Shown: piece by piece, positions 17,259-26,103 of the stretch | Layout of the letters: every line of letters begins with the position of its first letter | Position numbering within the stretch: the stretch's first letter is position 1 | NCBI GenBank assembly: GCA_013285465.1 | Contig: CP053449.1 | Coordinates: forward strand, 2,318,735 to 2,382,734 | DNA length: 64,000 nt | Source: Pseudomonadota bacterium | GTDB lineage: Bacteria > Pseudomonadota > Alphaproteobacteria > Micavibrionales > CSBR16-224 | Direction of reading: 5' to 3' | Program-made: the position numbers and the translations under genes | Notes under the pieces: model-generated | What the model saw: the letters and a program-made list of their open reading frames with translations, nothing else | Databases searched by the model: none | What the model was told of the DNA's origin: nothing

Positions 17259-19136
17259 TTACGCACCGGCTTCCATTTCGCTTTGGATATCCAGCCAGAG
17301 TTTTTCCTGCTGTTCGATATCATTTGAAACCGTCTGATATTGTTGCTGCACATCCTGCGATTTTTGCGCATCCGCATACAGGCTTGCATCGGAGAGCAGT
17401 GTCTCCAGCTTTTCTTTTTCCTGCTGCAAAGCGGCAATCGCCTTTTCAATTTTTTCGCTTTTTTTCTGCAAAGCGGCAGGAGTCGCTTTTTTTGCAGGCG
17501 GCGCGGTTTTGGCGGCGGATTTTTTCGGCGCTTTTTCTTTCTCTTTCTTTTTGTCTTCGTTGCGGGATTTCACCACAAATTTACGGTAATCATCCATATC
17601 GCCATCGAATACGCTGCAGCCGCCGTCTTTAATCAGCCACAGCCTGTCCGCCACGCGTTCCACCATGCCGGGATCATGGCTGACCATGATAATCGCGCCT
17701 TCATAATCATTCAGCGCCTGCACCAATGCTTCGCGGGCATCAACATCCAGATGGTTTGTCGGCTCATCCAGCAGCAGCATATGCGGCGTATCAAAACTCA
17801 TAAAGGCAAAGAGCAAACGCGCCTTTTCCCCGCCGCTCAATTTGCCGATCAGATTATCGGCAAGCTCATGCGAAAAACCGAACTGGCCGAGCTTCGCACG
17901 GATTTTCGACTCCCGCGCCTCGCCCGTCTTTTCCCGCACCATACGCGTCATGGCCTGTACGGGTGTTTCATTCACATCCAGCTCTTCCGTCTGATGCTGG
18001 GAGAAATAGCCGATTTTCAATTTTCCCGACCGCGTCATTTCACCCGACATCGCCGGCAAACGCCCCGCAATCAGTTTCATCAAAGTCGATTTACCGTTGC
18101 CGTTTGCCCCCAGCAGGGAGATACGGTCGCCCGGTCCGATATTTTCAAAAATATGCTGCAAAACAGGTTGGCCTTCCGTATAGCCGACCGCTACGTCACG
18201 GAAGGAAATCAGCGGCGGTGCCAGTTCTTTCGGATGCGGAAAGCTGAAACGCACGGCGCGGTCGGCAATGACGGCATCAATAATATCCATACGCTCCAAA
18301 GCCTTGATACGGCTTTGCGCCTGCCGCGCCTTGGTCGCTTTGGCACGAAAACGGTCGATAAAGGATTGCATATGGGCGCGGTGCGCCTGCTGTTTTTCAT
18401 GCATTTTCTGCTGCATGCCCAGCTTTGCCGCACGTTCGCGCTCGAATGTATCATAATCGCCTGTGTACATGGTCATCTTCTGGCGGTCGATATGGATAAC
18501 GTGATCGATACATTTATTCAACACCTCGCGGTCATGCGAGATAATCAGCAGCGTATGCGGATAATTCGCCAGATAACCTTCCAGCCAGATAATCGCTTCC
18601 AGATCCAAGTGGTTTGTCGGCTCATCCAGCAGCAGCACATCGGGCTGTATAAACAGCGCCGCCGCCAAAGCGACGCGCATCCGCCAGCCGCCGCTAAAGG
18701 AGGAATAAGGCGCGTGCAATTCCTCTTCCTGAAAGCCGAGGCCTTTCAGAAGAATGGCGGCGCGTGACGGGGCGGAATAGGCGTCCAGCTCCGACAGGCG
18801 CATATAAATATCGCCCAGCTTATTGGGGTCGGCTTCGGTTTCCGTCGCTTTCATCAAGGCGGACATTTCCTCATCCGCCTCCAGCACCATATCGATCAGC
18901 GGCGTATCGCATTCGGGAATATCCTGCCGCACCTGTCCCAGACGGCGGCGCGCCGAAAGCTGAATATCGCCGCGGTCGGCGCTCAGCTCCCCCGCGATCA
19001 GTTTGAACAGCGTCGATTTCCCCGCCCCATTGGCACCGACCACGCCGACCTTCCAGCCATCCATGATATTGGCGCTGCACTCTTCCAGAATCGTGCGCGC
19101 GCCGATGGTATAGGTGATGTCGTTGATGCTGAGCAT
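17259..19136 (-). CDS. ABC-F family ATPase (YheS/Uup-like)
   Basis: The 625-residue protein has two nucleotide-binding domains and no membrane part, as in ABC-F translation factors acting at the ribosomal E-site. Walker A motifs are GANGAGKSTLFKL (near 35) and GANGNGKSTLMKL (near 345). The signatures are FSGGWRMRV and LSGGEKARL, and both domains have [12 protein letters not shown] basic Lys/Ala-rich stretch (about 535-570) and a coiled coil follow at the C-terminus. The domain order and tail fit YheS or Uup better than EttA, which is encoded separately at 34639. The small ankyrin gene follows in the same operon. Confidence 0.9.
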   Translation of the reverse strand: MLSINDITYTIGARTILEECSANIMDGWKVGVVGANGAGKSTLFKLIAGELSADRGDIQLSARRRLGQVRQDIPECDTPLIDMVLEADEEMSALMKATETEADPNKLGDIYMRLSELDAYSAPSRAAILLKGLGFQEEELHAPYSSFSGGWRMRVALAAALFIQPDVLLLDEPTNHLDLEAIIWLEGYLANYPHTLLIISHDREVLNKCIDHVIHIDRQKMTMYTGDYDTFERERAAKLGMQQKMHEKQQAHRAHMQSFIDRFRAKATKARQAQSRIKALERMDIIDAVIADRAVRFSFPHPKELAPPLISFRDVAVGYTEGQPVLQHIFENIGPGDRISLLGANGNGKSTLMKLIAGRLPAMSGEMTRSGKLKIGYFSQHQTEELDVNETPVQAMTRMVREKTGEARESKIRAKLGQFGFSHELADNLIGKLSGGEKARLLFAFMSFDTPHMLLLDEPTNHLDVDAREALVQALNDYEGAIIMVSHDPGMVERVADRLWLIKDGGCSVFDGDMDDYRKFVVKSRNEDKKKEKEKAPKKSAAKTAPPAKKATPAALQKKSEKIEKAIAALQQEKEKLETLLSDASLYADAQKSQDVQQQYQTVSNDIEQQEKLWLDIQSEMEAGA

Positions 19137-19229
19137 GTGTTTTTTTCATTTTTATAGGGTTTGTGCTCTTCCTTATAACGGGTGGATGGCGGGAGGACAA
19201 ATGGAATGTGGGGGAAGGTATTGCATGTT

Positions 19230-19847
19230 CTAAGATAAGTAGTTTATCTCATTTCTGATACTATGCAGAATTTCATAACCTATCTGGCGCACGGATACGC
19301 ACTCGGCGCTCTCTAAAGGTATTTTCCCACCAGGAGTGCTGACAACCCATCCCATAGAGTTGTTTTTCTTAAGGTCATTATATGTAGACCCAATTTTCGG
19401 ATCTACATGCGCTCCCCCATCTTTATCTGCCATATTTAAAATTAGATCTCTTCTAGTCATTATTCTAGCTTGATTATCTTTTAAAACGGGTTTCGACCAC
19501 CATGTTTCAAAATCGGTTTCGCTTTTGTAGTTTCCTTCTCCCAACCGAGCTTTATATAATACTTCACCTCTATTAAATGCTAGAACCATCAAAGGATGAG
19601 AAGTAACCAAATTATCAGGATCGATATCCTTCGCAGTATCCAAGAATGGTATGCACTTTTCTCCTAACTGAGACAATAACGATTGCGAATTACGAGTATC
19701 ATGAACAAGCACTCTCACCGCCACAGCTATTCTCTTAGCTTCGCTCATCATACCTTGATCGAACGCGCTAGATGATGCCTCTAAGAAGCCAATTTGCTCT
19801 TTTAGATGGTTTTCAAGCTCTACTCTCGAGATTTCTACTTTTTCCAC
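19230..19847 (-). CDS. Orphan protein beside tRNA-Ser, probably acquired
   Basis: This encodes a 205-residue soluble protein that I do not recognise. The start GTG 19847 is chosen because AAAAGG lies just before it; an ATG at 19895 would add 16 residues but falls inside the tRNA-linked repeat. The N-terminal region looks helical (SRVELENHLKEQIGFLEASS). Its base composition is clearly more AT-rich than its neighbours, with many AAT, AGA and TTA codons. It lies just downstream of a tRNA-Ser 3' end, a common place for integrated DNA. No integrase is present. It is probably cargo left by an element. Confidence 0.6.
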   Translation of the reverse strand: MEKVEISRVELENHLKEQIGFLEASSSAFDQGMMSEAKRIAVAVRVLVHDTRNSQSLLSQLGEKCIPFLDTAKDIDPDNLVTSHPLMVLAFNRGEVLYKARLGEGNYKSETDFETWWSKPVLKDNQARIMTRRDLILNMADKDGGAHVDPKIGSTYNDLKKNNSMGWVVSTPGGKIPLESAECVSVRQIGYEILHSIRNEINYLS

Positions 19848-19867
19848 GATATTGCCTTTTATAAAAA

Positions 19868-19944
19868 AGAGGATGGGATTACTTTGTTGCGGCACTTCGT
19901 GCCTGACAAAGTTGCAACCGCTAGGCGCGTTTCACGCGCCAATC
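19868..19944 (-). repeat. tRNA-Ser-linked repeat, copy 2
   Basis: AGAGGATGGGATT (19868-19880) is an exact copy of the 3' segment of the neighbouring tRNA-Ser(GCU) (20030-20042). It continues ACTTTGTTGCGG and ends CGCCAATC, as in copy 1 near 13195. This copy carries an extra 40 bases with two small hairpins (GGCACTTCGTGCC and GGCGCG-CGCGCC). Confidence 0.6.
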
Positions 19945-19981
19945 TTGTTGTCGAACCCTGTGGGGTCTCGGCCTCATTCTA

Positions 19982-20030
19982 TCCGCCATAACAAAACACC
20001 CCCATTTAGGGGGTGTTTTGTTATGGCGGA
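19982..20030 (-). terminator. Perfect 22-bp hairpin running into the tRNA-Ser(GCU) 3' end
   Basis: The arms 19982-20003 and 20009-20030 are exact reverse complements around a 5-base loop (ATTTA). The core ACAAAACACCCCC/GGGGGTGTTTTGT resembles a terminator for the tRNA transcript. However, the stem continues through the encoded CCA and into the acceptor strand, so folding would compete with the mature tRNA end. Confidence 0.65.
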
Positions 20031-20115
20031 GAGGATGGGATTCGAACCCACGATACCGGTTTCCCAGTATAACGGTTTAGCAAACCGCCGCCTTCAGCCT
20101 CTCAGCCACCTCTCC
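20024..20115 (-). tRNA. tRNA-Ser (anticodon GCU)
   Basis: This is a 92-base gene with CCA encoded (20024-20026). The acceptor is GGAGAGG/CCTCTCC with discriminator G. The anticodon loop is TTGCTAA (GCU, reads AGC/AGU), with a long serine-type variable arm and T-arm GTGGGTTCGAATCCCAT. A -35 like TTGACA (20165-20170) lies upstream; the -10 is poor. Confidence 0.95.
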
Positions 20116-20198
20116 GGATATAACCGTATTTTATGGCTCTTAAGAAACCAATTTACGGGGGTTTTGTCAAGCAAAAGCGCGGTGCCCCGATCATTTTC

Positions 20199-20837
20199 CT
20201 AAGAGGGTTTTTTCTCCTCGTCCAGATAGCCTTCCGGCAGATGCACAACAACGCGCCGCGCCGTCATATCAACCACCGGAACACATTCTTTGGTAAAGGG
20301 CAGGTAAAAGCTGCCGCCCCTTGCGCTTAAAGTTTCGGATTTGCGGATTTCCAGCAAATCCCCCGCGCCGAAATTCTGGACGGAGACAATCTCGCCGATT
20401 TCCGCTCCGCCTGTTTCCGCAAAGACGGGAATGCCGATCAGATCGACATAATAGAAACTGTCTTCTTCCTCAATCACGGGCAGAACGGCACGCGGCAGAT
20501 ACAGCTTTTTGCCTTTCAGCGCTTCGGCCGCATCACGGTCGGTAATGCCTTCGATTTCCGCCGTGTAATCATCCTGTTTGCGCCAATGCAATGTATCGAC
20601 ACGGAACAGGAAATTGCCTTTTTCATCCAGCACGCCGTCTTCACGCAGCAACAGTTCGGGGTCATCAGCAAAAAGCGTCAGATGCACACCGCCGCGCACA
20701 CCAAAGGCGCGGCCAATGCGGGCGACGCATAGCAATGCGTCATCCTGCGCCGCAGTTTTCTGCGGCACGTCCCCGTCTGTTCCGGCGCCGGAGGGCATGC
20801 GCCCTCCGCGCTTTTTCTGCGATTTATCAGCGGACAT
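20199..20837 (-). CDS. rimM: 16S rRNA processing protein RimM
   Basis: RimM helps 30S maturation by binding S19 and the 16S head. The 212-residue product has the N-terminal barrel (VARIGRAFGVRGGVHLTLF) after a 35-residue charged leader, then a PRC-type barrel (YYVDLIGIPVFAE...GAGDLLEIR). The long N-terminal leader is not typical of E. coli RimM. It lies 11 bases after rpsP in an ffh-rpsP-rimM run. The usual trmD and rplS do not follow; tRNA-Ser comes next. Confidence 0.93.
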   Translation of the reverse strand: MSADKSQKKRGGRMPSGAGTDGDVPQKTAAQDDALLCVARIGRAFGVRGGVHLTLFADDPELLLREDGVLDEKGNFLFRVDTLHWRKQDDYTAEIEGITDRDAAEALKGKKLYLPRAVLPVIEEEDSFYYVDLIGIPVFAETGGAEIGEIVSVQNFGAGDLLEIRKSETLSARGGSFYLPFTKECVPVVDMTARRVVVHLPEGYLDEEKKPS

Positions 20838-20848
20838 TCCGGTTGCTT

Positions 20849-21355
20849 TTAAGCGTCTTCTTTCTTTTCTTCTTCAGCCGGTGCGTCTTCCGCAGCAGCT
20901 TCTTCAGCGGGCGCTTCGGCGGCGGCTTCCTCAGCCGGCGCTTCTTCTTCTGCGGCAGCTTCGGCAACAGCCTCTTCAGCAGGGGCTTCTTCAGCCGGTG
21001 CATTTGCAGCTTCTTCCGCGGCTTTCAGCTTTTCTTCACGCTCTTTCAAACGCTCTTGCGTTTTTTCGCTCGGTTTTGCTTTTTCCGGGTTGTTGAAGAC
21101 CGGCTTTTCAATGATACCGGCATTACCGAGGAAAATCGCAACACGATCCGTCGGTTGTGCGCCTTGGCCCAGCCAGTATTTGATACGCTCGTCCAGCAGG
21201 CGGACACGGTTTTCATCCGTTTTCGGCAGCATCGGGTTATAGGTACCGACTTTTTCGATGAAGCGGCCGTCACGCGGTGCGCGCGCATCGGCAACAACGA
21301 TACGGTAATAGGGACGTTTTTTTGTACCCGAACGGGTCAGTCTGATTTTAAGCAT
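20849..21355 (-). CDS. rpsP: 30S ribosomal protein S16 with long acidic tail
   Basis: The first 80 or so residues are ordinary S16 ([20 protein letters not shown]...). The protein is 168 residues because of a tail of about 75 residues rich in Ala, Glu and Pro, with repeats of the type EEAPAEEA. Tails of this kind are known on some alphaproteobacterial ribosomal proteins, but this one nearly doubles S16. The reading frame is intact. It is cotranscribed with rimM and lies 73 bases after ffh. Confidence 0.95.
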   Translation of the reverse strand: MLKIRLTRSGTKKRPYYRIVVADARAPRDGRFIEKVGTYNPMLPKTDENRVRLLDERIKYWLGQGAQPTDRVAIFLGNAGIIEKPVFNNPEKAKPSEKTQERLKEREEKLKAAEEAANAPAEEAPAEEAVAEAAAEEEAPAEEAAAEAPAEEAAAEDAPAEEEKKEDA

Positions 21356-21428
21356 GGTCTTATTTCCTTTCTGTTTTTTCGTCTTTTATTTTCTGTTGTG
21401 TTTTAAAGTTACTGTTTTCGTTTATTGG

Positions 21429-23057
21429 TTATTTCTTTTTCGCGCGTTTGGCGGCTTGCGCTTTCTTGCGTTTATTCATCGGCTTTTTGGTGCCGCGGGC
21501 ACCGCCGCCGCCCAGCGGCGGCATTCCGGGCGGAATACCCATTCCGCCACCTAAACCGCCAAGCCCCGGCGGCAAAGCGCCCATTCCACCGGAGTCCGCG
21601 CCGTCATCAAACGGGTTCGGTCCCAGCGGTCCGGCATCTTTTCCGGACAGTTCCGGCGGCATATCACCGCCCATACCCATTTGCGCCGCCATAGCCTCCA
21701 GCTCCTTGCCGCTGCCGCCCAGCATACCGCCAAGGCTTTTCAGCAGGCCTTTGCCGCCCATTTTGCGCATTTTCTTCATCATGGTCTGCATCTGCTGGAA
21801 CTGTTTCAGCAAACGGTTGACATCCTGTACGCTGGTTCCCGATCCGCTCGCAATACGGCGGCGGCGCGAGGCGTTGAGAATGCGCGGGTCACCGCGTTCC
21901 TGTTTCGTCATCGAAGACAGGATCGCCTCCTGCTGTTTAATGACGGTATTATCCAGATTGGCGTCTTCAATGGCGGATTTCAGTTTCCCCATTCCCGGCA
22001 TCAATGACATGATGCCCGAAAAACCGCCCATTTTACGCATCTGTTTCAGTTGGGAGGAGAAATCATCAAGATCAAACTTGCCCTCCTGAAACTTTTTCGC
22101 CATTTTCTCGGCGTCTTCTTTTTCAATCGTTTCGGCGGCTTTTTCCACCAGTGAAACGACATCCCCCATATCCAGAATACGGTCGGCAATCCGTTCGGGA
22201 TGGAAAGGCTGCAGCGCGTCGGTTTTCTCGCCCGTACCGATAAATTTGATCGGGCAGCCCGTGACGGCCTTCATCGACAATGCCGCACCACCGCGCGAGT
22301 CGCCGTCAATCCGCGTCAGAACAATCCCGGACAGGCCAAGACGCTCATGGAAATTTTTCGCCGTATTCACGGCATCCTGCCCCGTCAGCGCATCGGCGAC
22401 CAAAAGCGTCTCGCGCGGTTTGGCAAGATCACGCACGGCGGCGACTTCCGTCATCAGCTCTTCATCAATCGACAAACGCCCTGCGGTATCCAGAATAACA
22501 ACGTCATAACCGCTCAGCTTCGCTTCTTTCAGCGCACGTTCCGTAATTTCGACAGGTTTCTGGCCTTTAATAATCTCCAGCGTATCAACGTCGATTTGCT
22601 GTCCCAGAATTTCCAGCTGTTCCTGCGCGGCAGGGCGCTGCGTATCCAGCGACGCCATCAGGACTTTTTTCTTTTCCTTTTCCGTCAGGAATTTTGCCAG
22701 TTTTGCCGTTGTCGTCGTTTTACCCGACCCCTGCAAGCCGACCATCAAAACCGGTACCGGCGGCGTATGGGCGATATCGAGGCTTTCATTCGCCGCACCC
22801 AGCATTTCCACCAATGCGTCATGGACGATTTTAACGACCTGTTCCCCCGGCTTGACCGATTTCAGGACTTTCTCGCCGACCGCTTCGGCGCGGACATGGT
22901 CAATAAAATCCTTGGCAACCGGCAAAGCGACATCGGCTTCGAGAAGGGCAATCCGCACTTCGCGCAGCGCCTGACCGACGGCTTCCTCCGTCAGAACACC
23001 TTTACCGAACAGGCCTTGCATGGCGCTGCCGAGTCTTTCCGTCAAACTTCCGAACAT
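21429..23057 (-). CDS. ffh: Signal recognition particle protein Ffh
   Basis: Ffh is the GTPase that, with 4.5S RNA, brings membrane-protein nascent chains to FtsY. The 542-residue product has the NG domain with GLQGSGKTTTTAKLAK, DTQRPAAQEQL, DTAGRLSID and TRIDGDSRGG, then the methionine-rich M domain. The C-terminus carries a Gly/Pro/Met-rich low-complexity stretch and a basic tail (KKPMNKRKKAQAAKRAKKK), about 90 residues more than the E. coli protein. It heads the ffh-rpsP-rimM group. Confidence 0.96.
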   Translation of the reverse strand: MFGSLTERLGSAMQGLFGKGVLTEEAVGQALREVRIALLEADVALPVAKDFIDHVRAEAVGEKVLKSVKPGEQVVKIVHDALVEMLGAANESLDIAHTPPVPVLMVGLQGSGKTTTTAKLAKFLTEKEKKKVLMASLDTQRPAAQEQLEILGQQIDVDTLEIIKGQKPVEITERALKEAKLSGYDVVILDTAGRLSIDEELMTEVAAVRDLAKPRETLLVADALTGQDAVNTAKNFHERLGLSGIVLTRIDGDSRGGAALSMKAVTGCPIKFIGTGEKTDALQPFHPERIADRILDMGDVVSLVEKAAETIEKEDAEKMAKKFQEGKFDLDDFSSQLKQMRKMGGFSGIMSLMPGMGKLKSAIEDANLDNTVIKQQEAILSSMTKQERGDPRILNASRRRRIASGSGTSVQDVNRLLKQFQQMQTMMKKMRKMGGKGLLKSLGGMLGGSGKELEAMAAQMGMGGDMPPELSGKDAGPLGPNPFDDGADSGGMGALPPGLGGLGGGMGIPPGMPPLGGGGARGTKKPMNKRKKAQAAKRAKKK

Positions 23058-23114
23058 CTATCAATATCCTTCAAAACTGTTATCAGCCAACCGCAAAGCA
23101 CATAACAAAAACAG

Positions 23115-23144
23115 CCCCCGTGAGCGTAACTTCACCGACGGGGG
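23115..23144. repeat. Inverted repeat upstream of ffh
   Basis: CCCCCGT (23115-23121) pairs with ACGGGGG (23138-23144) across a 16-base loop. It lies 58 bases upstream of the ffh start, in the 270-base gap between the divergent ffh and dgkA. No T-run follows. It could be in the ffh leader; its function is unknown, and nothing else was seen in this gap. Confidence 0.4.
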
Positions 23145-23326
23145 GGCGCGGAGCGCAAAGAGGACAAATCTGTATTAAGGGAATCTCTTTGCTGCCTGGC
23201 TTTTATACCTGCCGCAAAAATACGGAAAACCCGCCGCATTGTCAAGATTTTTCGGCAGCATATAAGAAAGAGCCGTTTCTCCTTGACCAACAGCCGTCAA
23301 AGGCGTAATTTCGCAGCCATTCATCA

Positions 23327-23737
23327 ATGATTGGACAGATGAGCATGACAAAGCCCGTTTCACAAAAAAAACAAGAAAAACCAGCTTCTTCCTCCCGGGG
23401 CGTTGCCCGCTGGATCTCCGCTTTCAAGAACTCTCTCAGCGCTCTGACAACCGGCTGGAAAACCGAAACCGCCATGCGCGAGGAAATGCTGCTGGTGCTT
23501 GTCGCCGTGCCGCTCGCCATCTTGCTGGGGGATACGGCAGGTGAAACCGTCGCCATGATTGTCAGCATCTTGTTTGTCCTGCTGGTTGAAACACTCAATA
23601 CCGCCATCGAGGCCACGCTTGACCGCATTTCCGAGGAAATCCACCCGCTGACAAAAATCGGCAAGGATATGGGGTCTCTCGCCGTCCTGATCGCGCTGAT
23701 CATTGCCGCGCTGGTTTGGGGCGTTGCGCTCTTTTAG
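23327..23737 (+). CDS. dgkA: Diacylglycerol kinase DgkA
   Basis: DgkA phosphorylates diacylglycerol to phosphatidic acid in the inner membrane. The 136-residue protein has three hydrophobic helices and the hallmark LLVETLNTAIEATLDRIS with its catalytic Glu region. It carries about 25 extra residues before the core. ATG 23327, 23339 and 23345 are all in frame and none has a clear Shine-Dalgarno, so the start is uncertain. The phosphoethanolamine transferase gene follows after 14 bases. That enzyme releases diacylglycerol, so the pair makes biochemical sense. Confidence 0.92.
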   Translation: MIGQMSMTKPVSQKKQEKPASSSRGVARWISAFKNSLSALTTGWKTETAMREEMLLVLVAVPLAILLGDTAGETVAMIVSILFVLLVETLNTAIEATLDRISEEIHPLTKIGKDMGSLAVLIALIIAALVWGVALF

Positions 23738-23751
23738 ATATTAGGCACCGT

Positions 23752-25377
23752 ATGAAAAAATATATTACGCATCAATACCGTCTTATTCTGGCTGTTGCCG
23801 CGCTGCTGACACTATTTTATAACCGTGTGTTTTTCGCGAAACTGGTCGCGGCTTTTCCGCTGGATCAAGGCAATACGGGCTTCATCATTGCGGCGGGCGT
23901 GCTGCTGTTTCTGGCTAATGCGTTGTTTTTCGCACTTCTTGCCGGACGCTATGTGACAAAGCCTTTATTGATTTTCGCCGTCATCGCCGCCGCAGGCTGC
24001 AGTTATTTCATGTCGACCTATGGTGTCGTGATTGATGACACGATGCTGCAAAATGTGCTGGAAACGGATGCCGGCGAAGCGGCGGGATTGATTAATACAA
24101 GCATGGTATTGCAGATGGTGTTCTTCGGTCTGCTGCCCGCCGTGCTGATCTGGCGGTTAAAGCTGGACTATGCCCCCTTTAAAAAAGAGATCCTCTCAAA
24201 AGCCGTAATTCTGGGTGGAACGCTTGTTTTTGCCGCCGTCACGCTGCTGTCTTTCAGCGCAAGCTTCGCCAGCTTTTTCCGCGAATATAAACCGGTGCGC
24301 TATTACATCGCGCCGCTTTACGCTTTTTATTCCGGTATTCAATATGCCGTTGCCAGCCCCGCCGTCAACACGGGCCCTGCCAAACCGGTCAGCCCCGATG
24401 CGGAAATTATTGAACCGCATGATGATAAAGCCATGCAGGTTCCCGAACGCGAACTGATTTTTCTGGTTGTCGGAGAATCCGCCCGCGCCGATCATTTTCA
24501 ACTAAACGGCTATGCGCGCGAGACCAATCCCGCATTAAGCAAGATGGACAATATCGTTTCCTTCACGCAATTTCATTCCTGCGGCACGACAACGGCGGTT
24601 TCCGTCCCCTGTATGTTTTCCCCCGCCGCACGCAAATCATTCGACAGCGGTGATATTTATGAATATGAGAATGTTCTGGACGTACTGCGCCGCAGCGGTG
24701 TCAATGTCATCTGGCTTGACAATAATTCCTCCTCCAAAGGTGTCGCGGACCGCATGGAATATCAGGATTTCCGGCACACGCCGCATCCGGAATGCGGCGA
24801 AGAATGCCATGATGATGCCATGCTGCAGGATTTGCAAAACTATATTGATGACCACCCTGACGGCGATATCCTGATTGTTATGCACCAGCTGGGAAGTCAC
24901 GGTCCGGAATATTACAAACGCTATCCCGAAAGCTTCGAATATTTTAAACCGGCCTGCAAAACCAACAAGCTTGGCGACTGTACGGAAGAAGAGATTATCA
25001 ATGCCTATGATAACACGATCCGTTACACCGACCATTTTCTGGCAGGTATCATCAATCTGCTGAAAAAGAATGATGATTATTTCGAAGCAGGCATGCTGTA
25101 TGTCAGCGACCATGGCGAGTCTCTGGGGGAAAACGGCATTTATTTACACGGCATGCCTTATGCCATTGCACCGGAGGCGCAGAAACATGTCGGCGTTATT
25201 CTTTGGGGCGGCAAATATTTCGATTTTCCCGTCAAGAAAATTCTTCCTCTCAAGGATAAGGACTACACGCAGGATCAGCTTTACTGCACATTGCTGGCCA
25301 TGTTCGAGGTCAAGACAGAGGACTGCACAAGCGATATGATGATCTTCCCCCCGGAACTGGCCGCGCATGATGACTGA
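23752..25377 (+). CDS. eptA: Lipid A phosphoethanolamine transferase, EptA/MCR family
   Basis: This family moves phosphoethanolamine from phosphatidylethanolamine to lipid A, lowering its negative charge and often giving polymyxin tolerance. The product has 541 residues from ATG 23752. It has five membrane helices in the first 190 residues, then a periplasmic alkaline-phosphatase-type domain. Visible there are the metal site VVGESARADH, the nucleophile Thr region CGTTTAVSVPC, HQLGSHGPEYYKRYP, and SDHGESLGENG. Paired cysteines suit a periplasmic disulfide-rich domain. The substrate (lipid A or another glycolipid) is inferred from family. Confidence 0.9.
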   Translation: MKKYITHQYRLILAVAALLTLFYNRVFFAKLVAAFPLDQGNTGFIIAAGVLLFLANALFFALLAGRYVTKPLLIFAVIAAAGCSYFMSTYGVVIDDTMLQNVLETDAGEAAGLINTSMVLQMVFFGLLPAVLIWRLKLDYAPFKKEILSKAVILGGTLVFAAVTLLSFSASFASFFREYKPVRYYIAPLYAFYSGIQYAVASPAVNTGPAKPVSPDAEIIEPHDDKAMQVPERELIFLVVGESARADHFQLNGYARETNPALSKMDNIVSFTQFHSCGTTTAVSVPCMFSPAARKSFDSGDIYEYENVLDVLRRSGVNVIWLDNNSSSKGVADRMEYQDFRHTPHPECGEECHDDAMLQDLQNYIDDHPDGDILIVMHQLGSHGPEYYKRYPESFEYFKPACKTNKLGDCTEEEIINAYDNTIRYTDHFLAGIINLLKKNDDYFEAGMLYVSDHGESLGENGIYLHGMPYAIAPEAQKHVGVILWGGKYFDFPVKKILPLKDKDYTQDQLYCTLLAMFEVKTEDCTSDMMIFPPELAAHDD

Positions 25378-25389
25378 CGCGATGTGCGC

Positions 25390-26085
25390 CTAACGCCCCG
25401 AATAAATGACCAGTCTCAGACGCGGCTCAGGCGCTGCATGGCTGATAATCCTGATCTGCCCCTTATAGCCTTTCGCCGTAAACAACCCCGCCAGAACGCC
25501 GGATTGCAGGATTTTGGTTTCCAGCCTGTCGGGCGCACCGAATAAAACAATATCCATGCGGTTTTGCAGATGCCCCAGCGTTCCGGTTAAAAGCGCCATG
25601 GTTTCACGACCCGTTGCACTAAGTTCCCGCGGATCATCCGCATCAAACAGGCTGTCATAAGGCAGGGTCAAATGTGTTTCCCGTTCGAAACTTTCGAAAT
25701 GCGCCGTTGACAAAAGCGCGTTATTTTCCTGCAAGCGTTTCAACACGGCAAAAAGATAATTGGTGCTAAGCGCGGGCTGGCGGCGGATGCGGTCCATATC
25801 CACCGTTCCGTAAAGACCTGTGCTTTCCTCTCCTTGCGATGCACTGTTTTCTTTCTGCCCTTGCGACATGCCCTGCACCATTGTGACCCAGACATCCTCG
25901 TCGGGTTGGGACATTGCAAACAGCATCACGAAAAAAACCAGCATCAGCGCAATAATATCGGTAAAAGACAACAGCCAGATATTGGACATGCTGCTGTTAT
26001 ACTGACGGACGGAAAGCCCGTCGCCCAGCGACACATCCTGTGCGTTTTCCCGCATATTTTTCATTGTTTCCTGATAAGATGCCAT
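25390..26085 (-). CDS. MotB-like flagellar stator protein
   Basis: The 231-residue protein has one membrane helix near residues 36-58 (SFTDIIALMLVFFVMLFAMS) containing the Asp that carries protons in MotB. The C-terminal part resembles an OmpA-type peptidoglycan-binding domain (LPYDSLFDADDPRELSATG), though the usual NxxLSxxRA motif is worn down to ILQSGVLAGLF. It is the last gene of the fliL-fliM-motE operon. No motA is present in this window. It is most likely a stator B-subunit of a diverged kind. Confidence 0.75.
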   Translation of the reverse strand: MASYQETMKNMRENAQDVSLGDGLSVRQYNSSMSNIWLLSFTDIIALMLVFFVMLFAMSQPDEDVWVTMVQGMSQGQKENSASQGEESTGLYGTVDMDRIRRQPALSTNYLFAVLKRLQENNALLSTAHFESFERETHLTLPYDSLFDADDPRELSATGRETMALLTGTLGHLQNRMDIVLFGAPDRLETKILQSGVLAGLFTAKGYKGQIRIISHAAPEPRLRLVIYSGR

Positions 26086-26103
26086 TCTTGCCTGTCCCCC
26101 GCC

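Noticed and set aside
17340-18767. 475-codon open frame opposite the ABC-F gene
   Set aside because: It is the antisense shadow of a well-supported gene, with composition (many Arg, His, Gln) typical of such frames and no start signal.
19852-20202. Open frame reading AERMGFEPTIPVSQ
   Set aside because: This is the familiar false frame across a tRNA-Ser gene.
22200-23105. 301-codon open frame opposite ffh
   Set aside because: Antisense to a certain gene, no start signal, unlikely composition.
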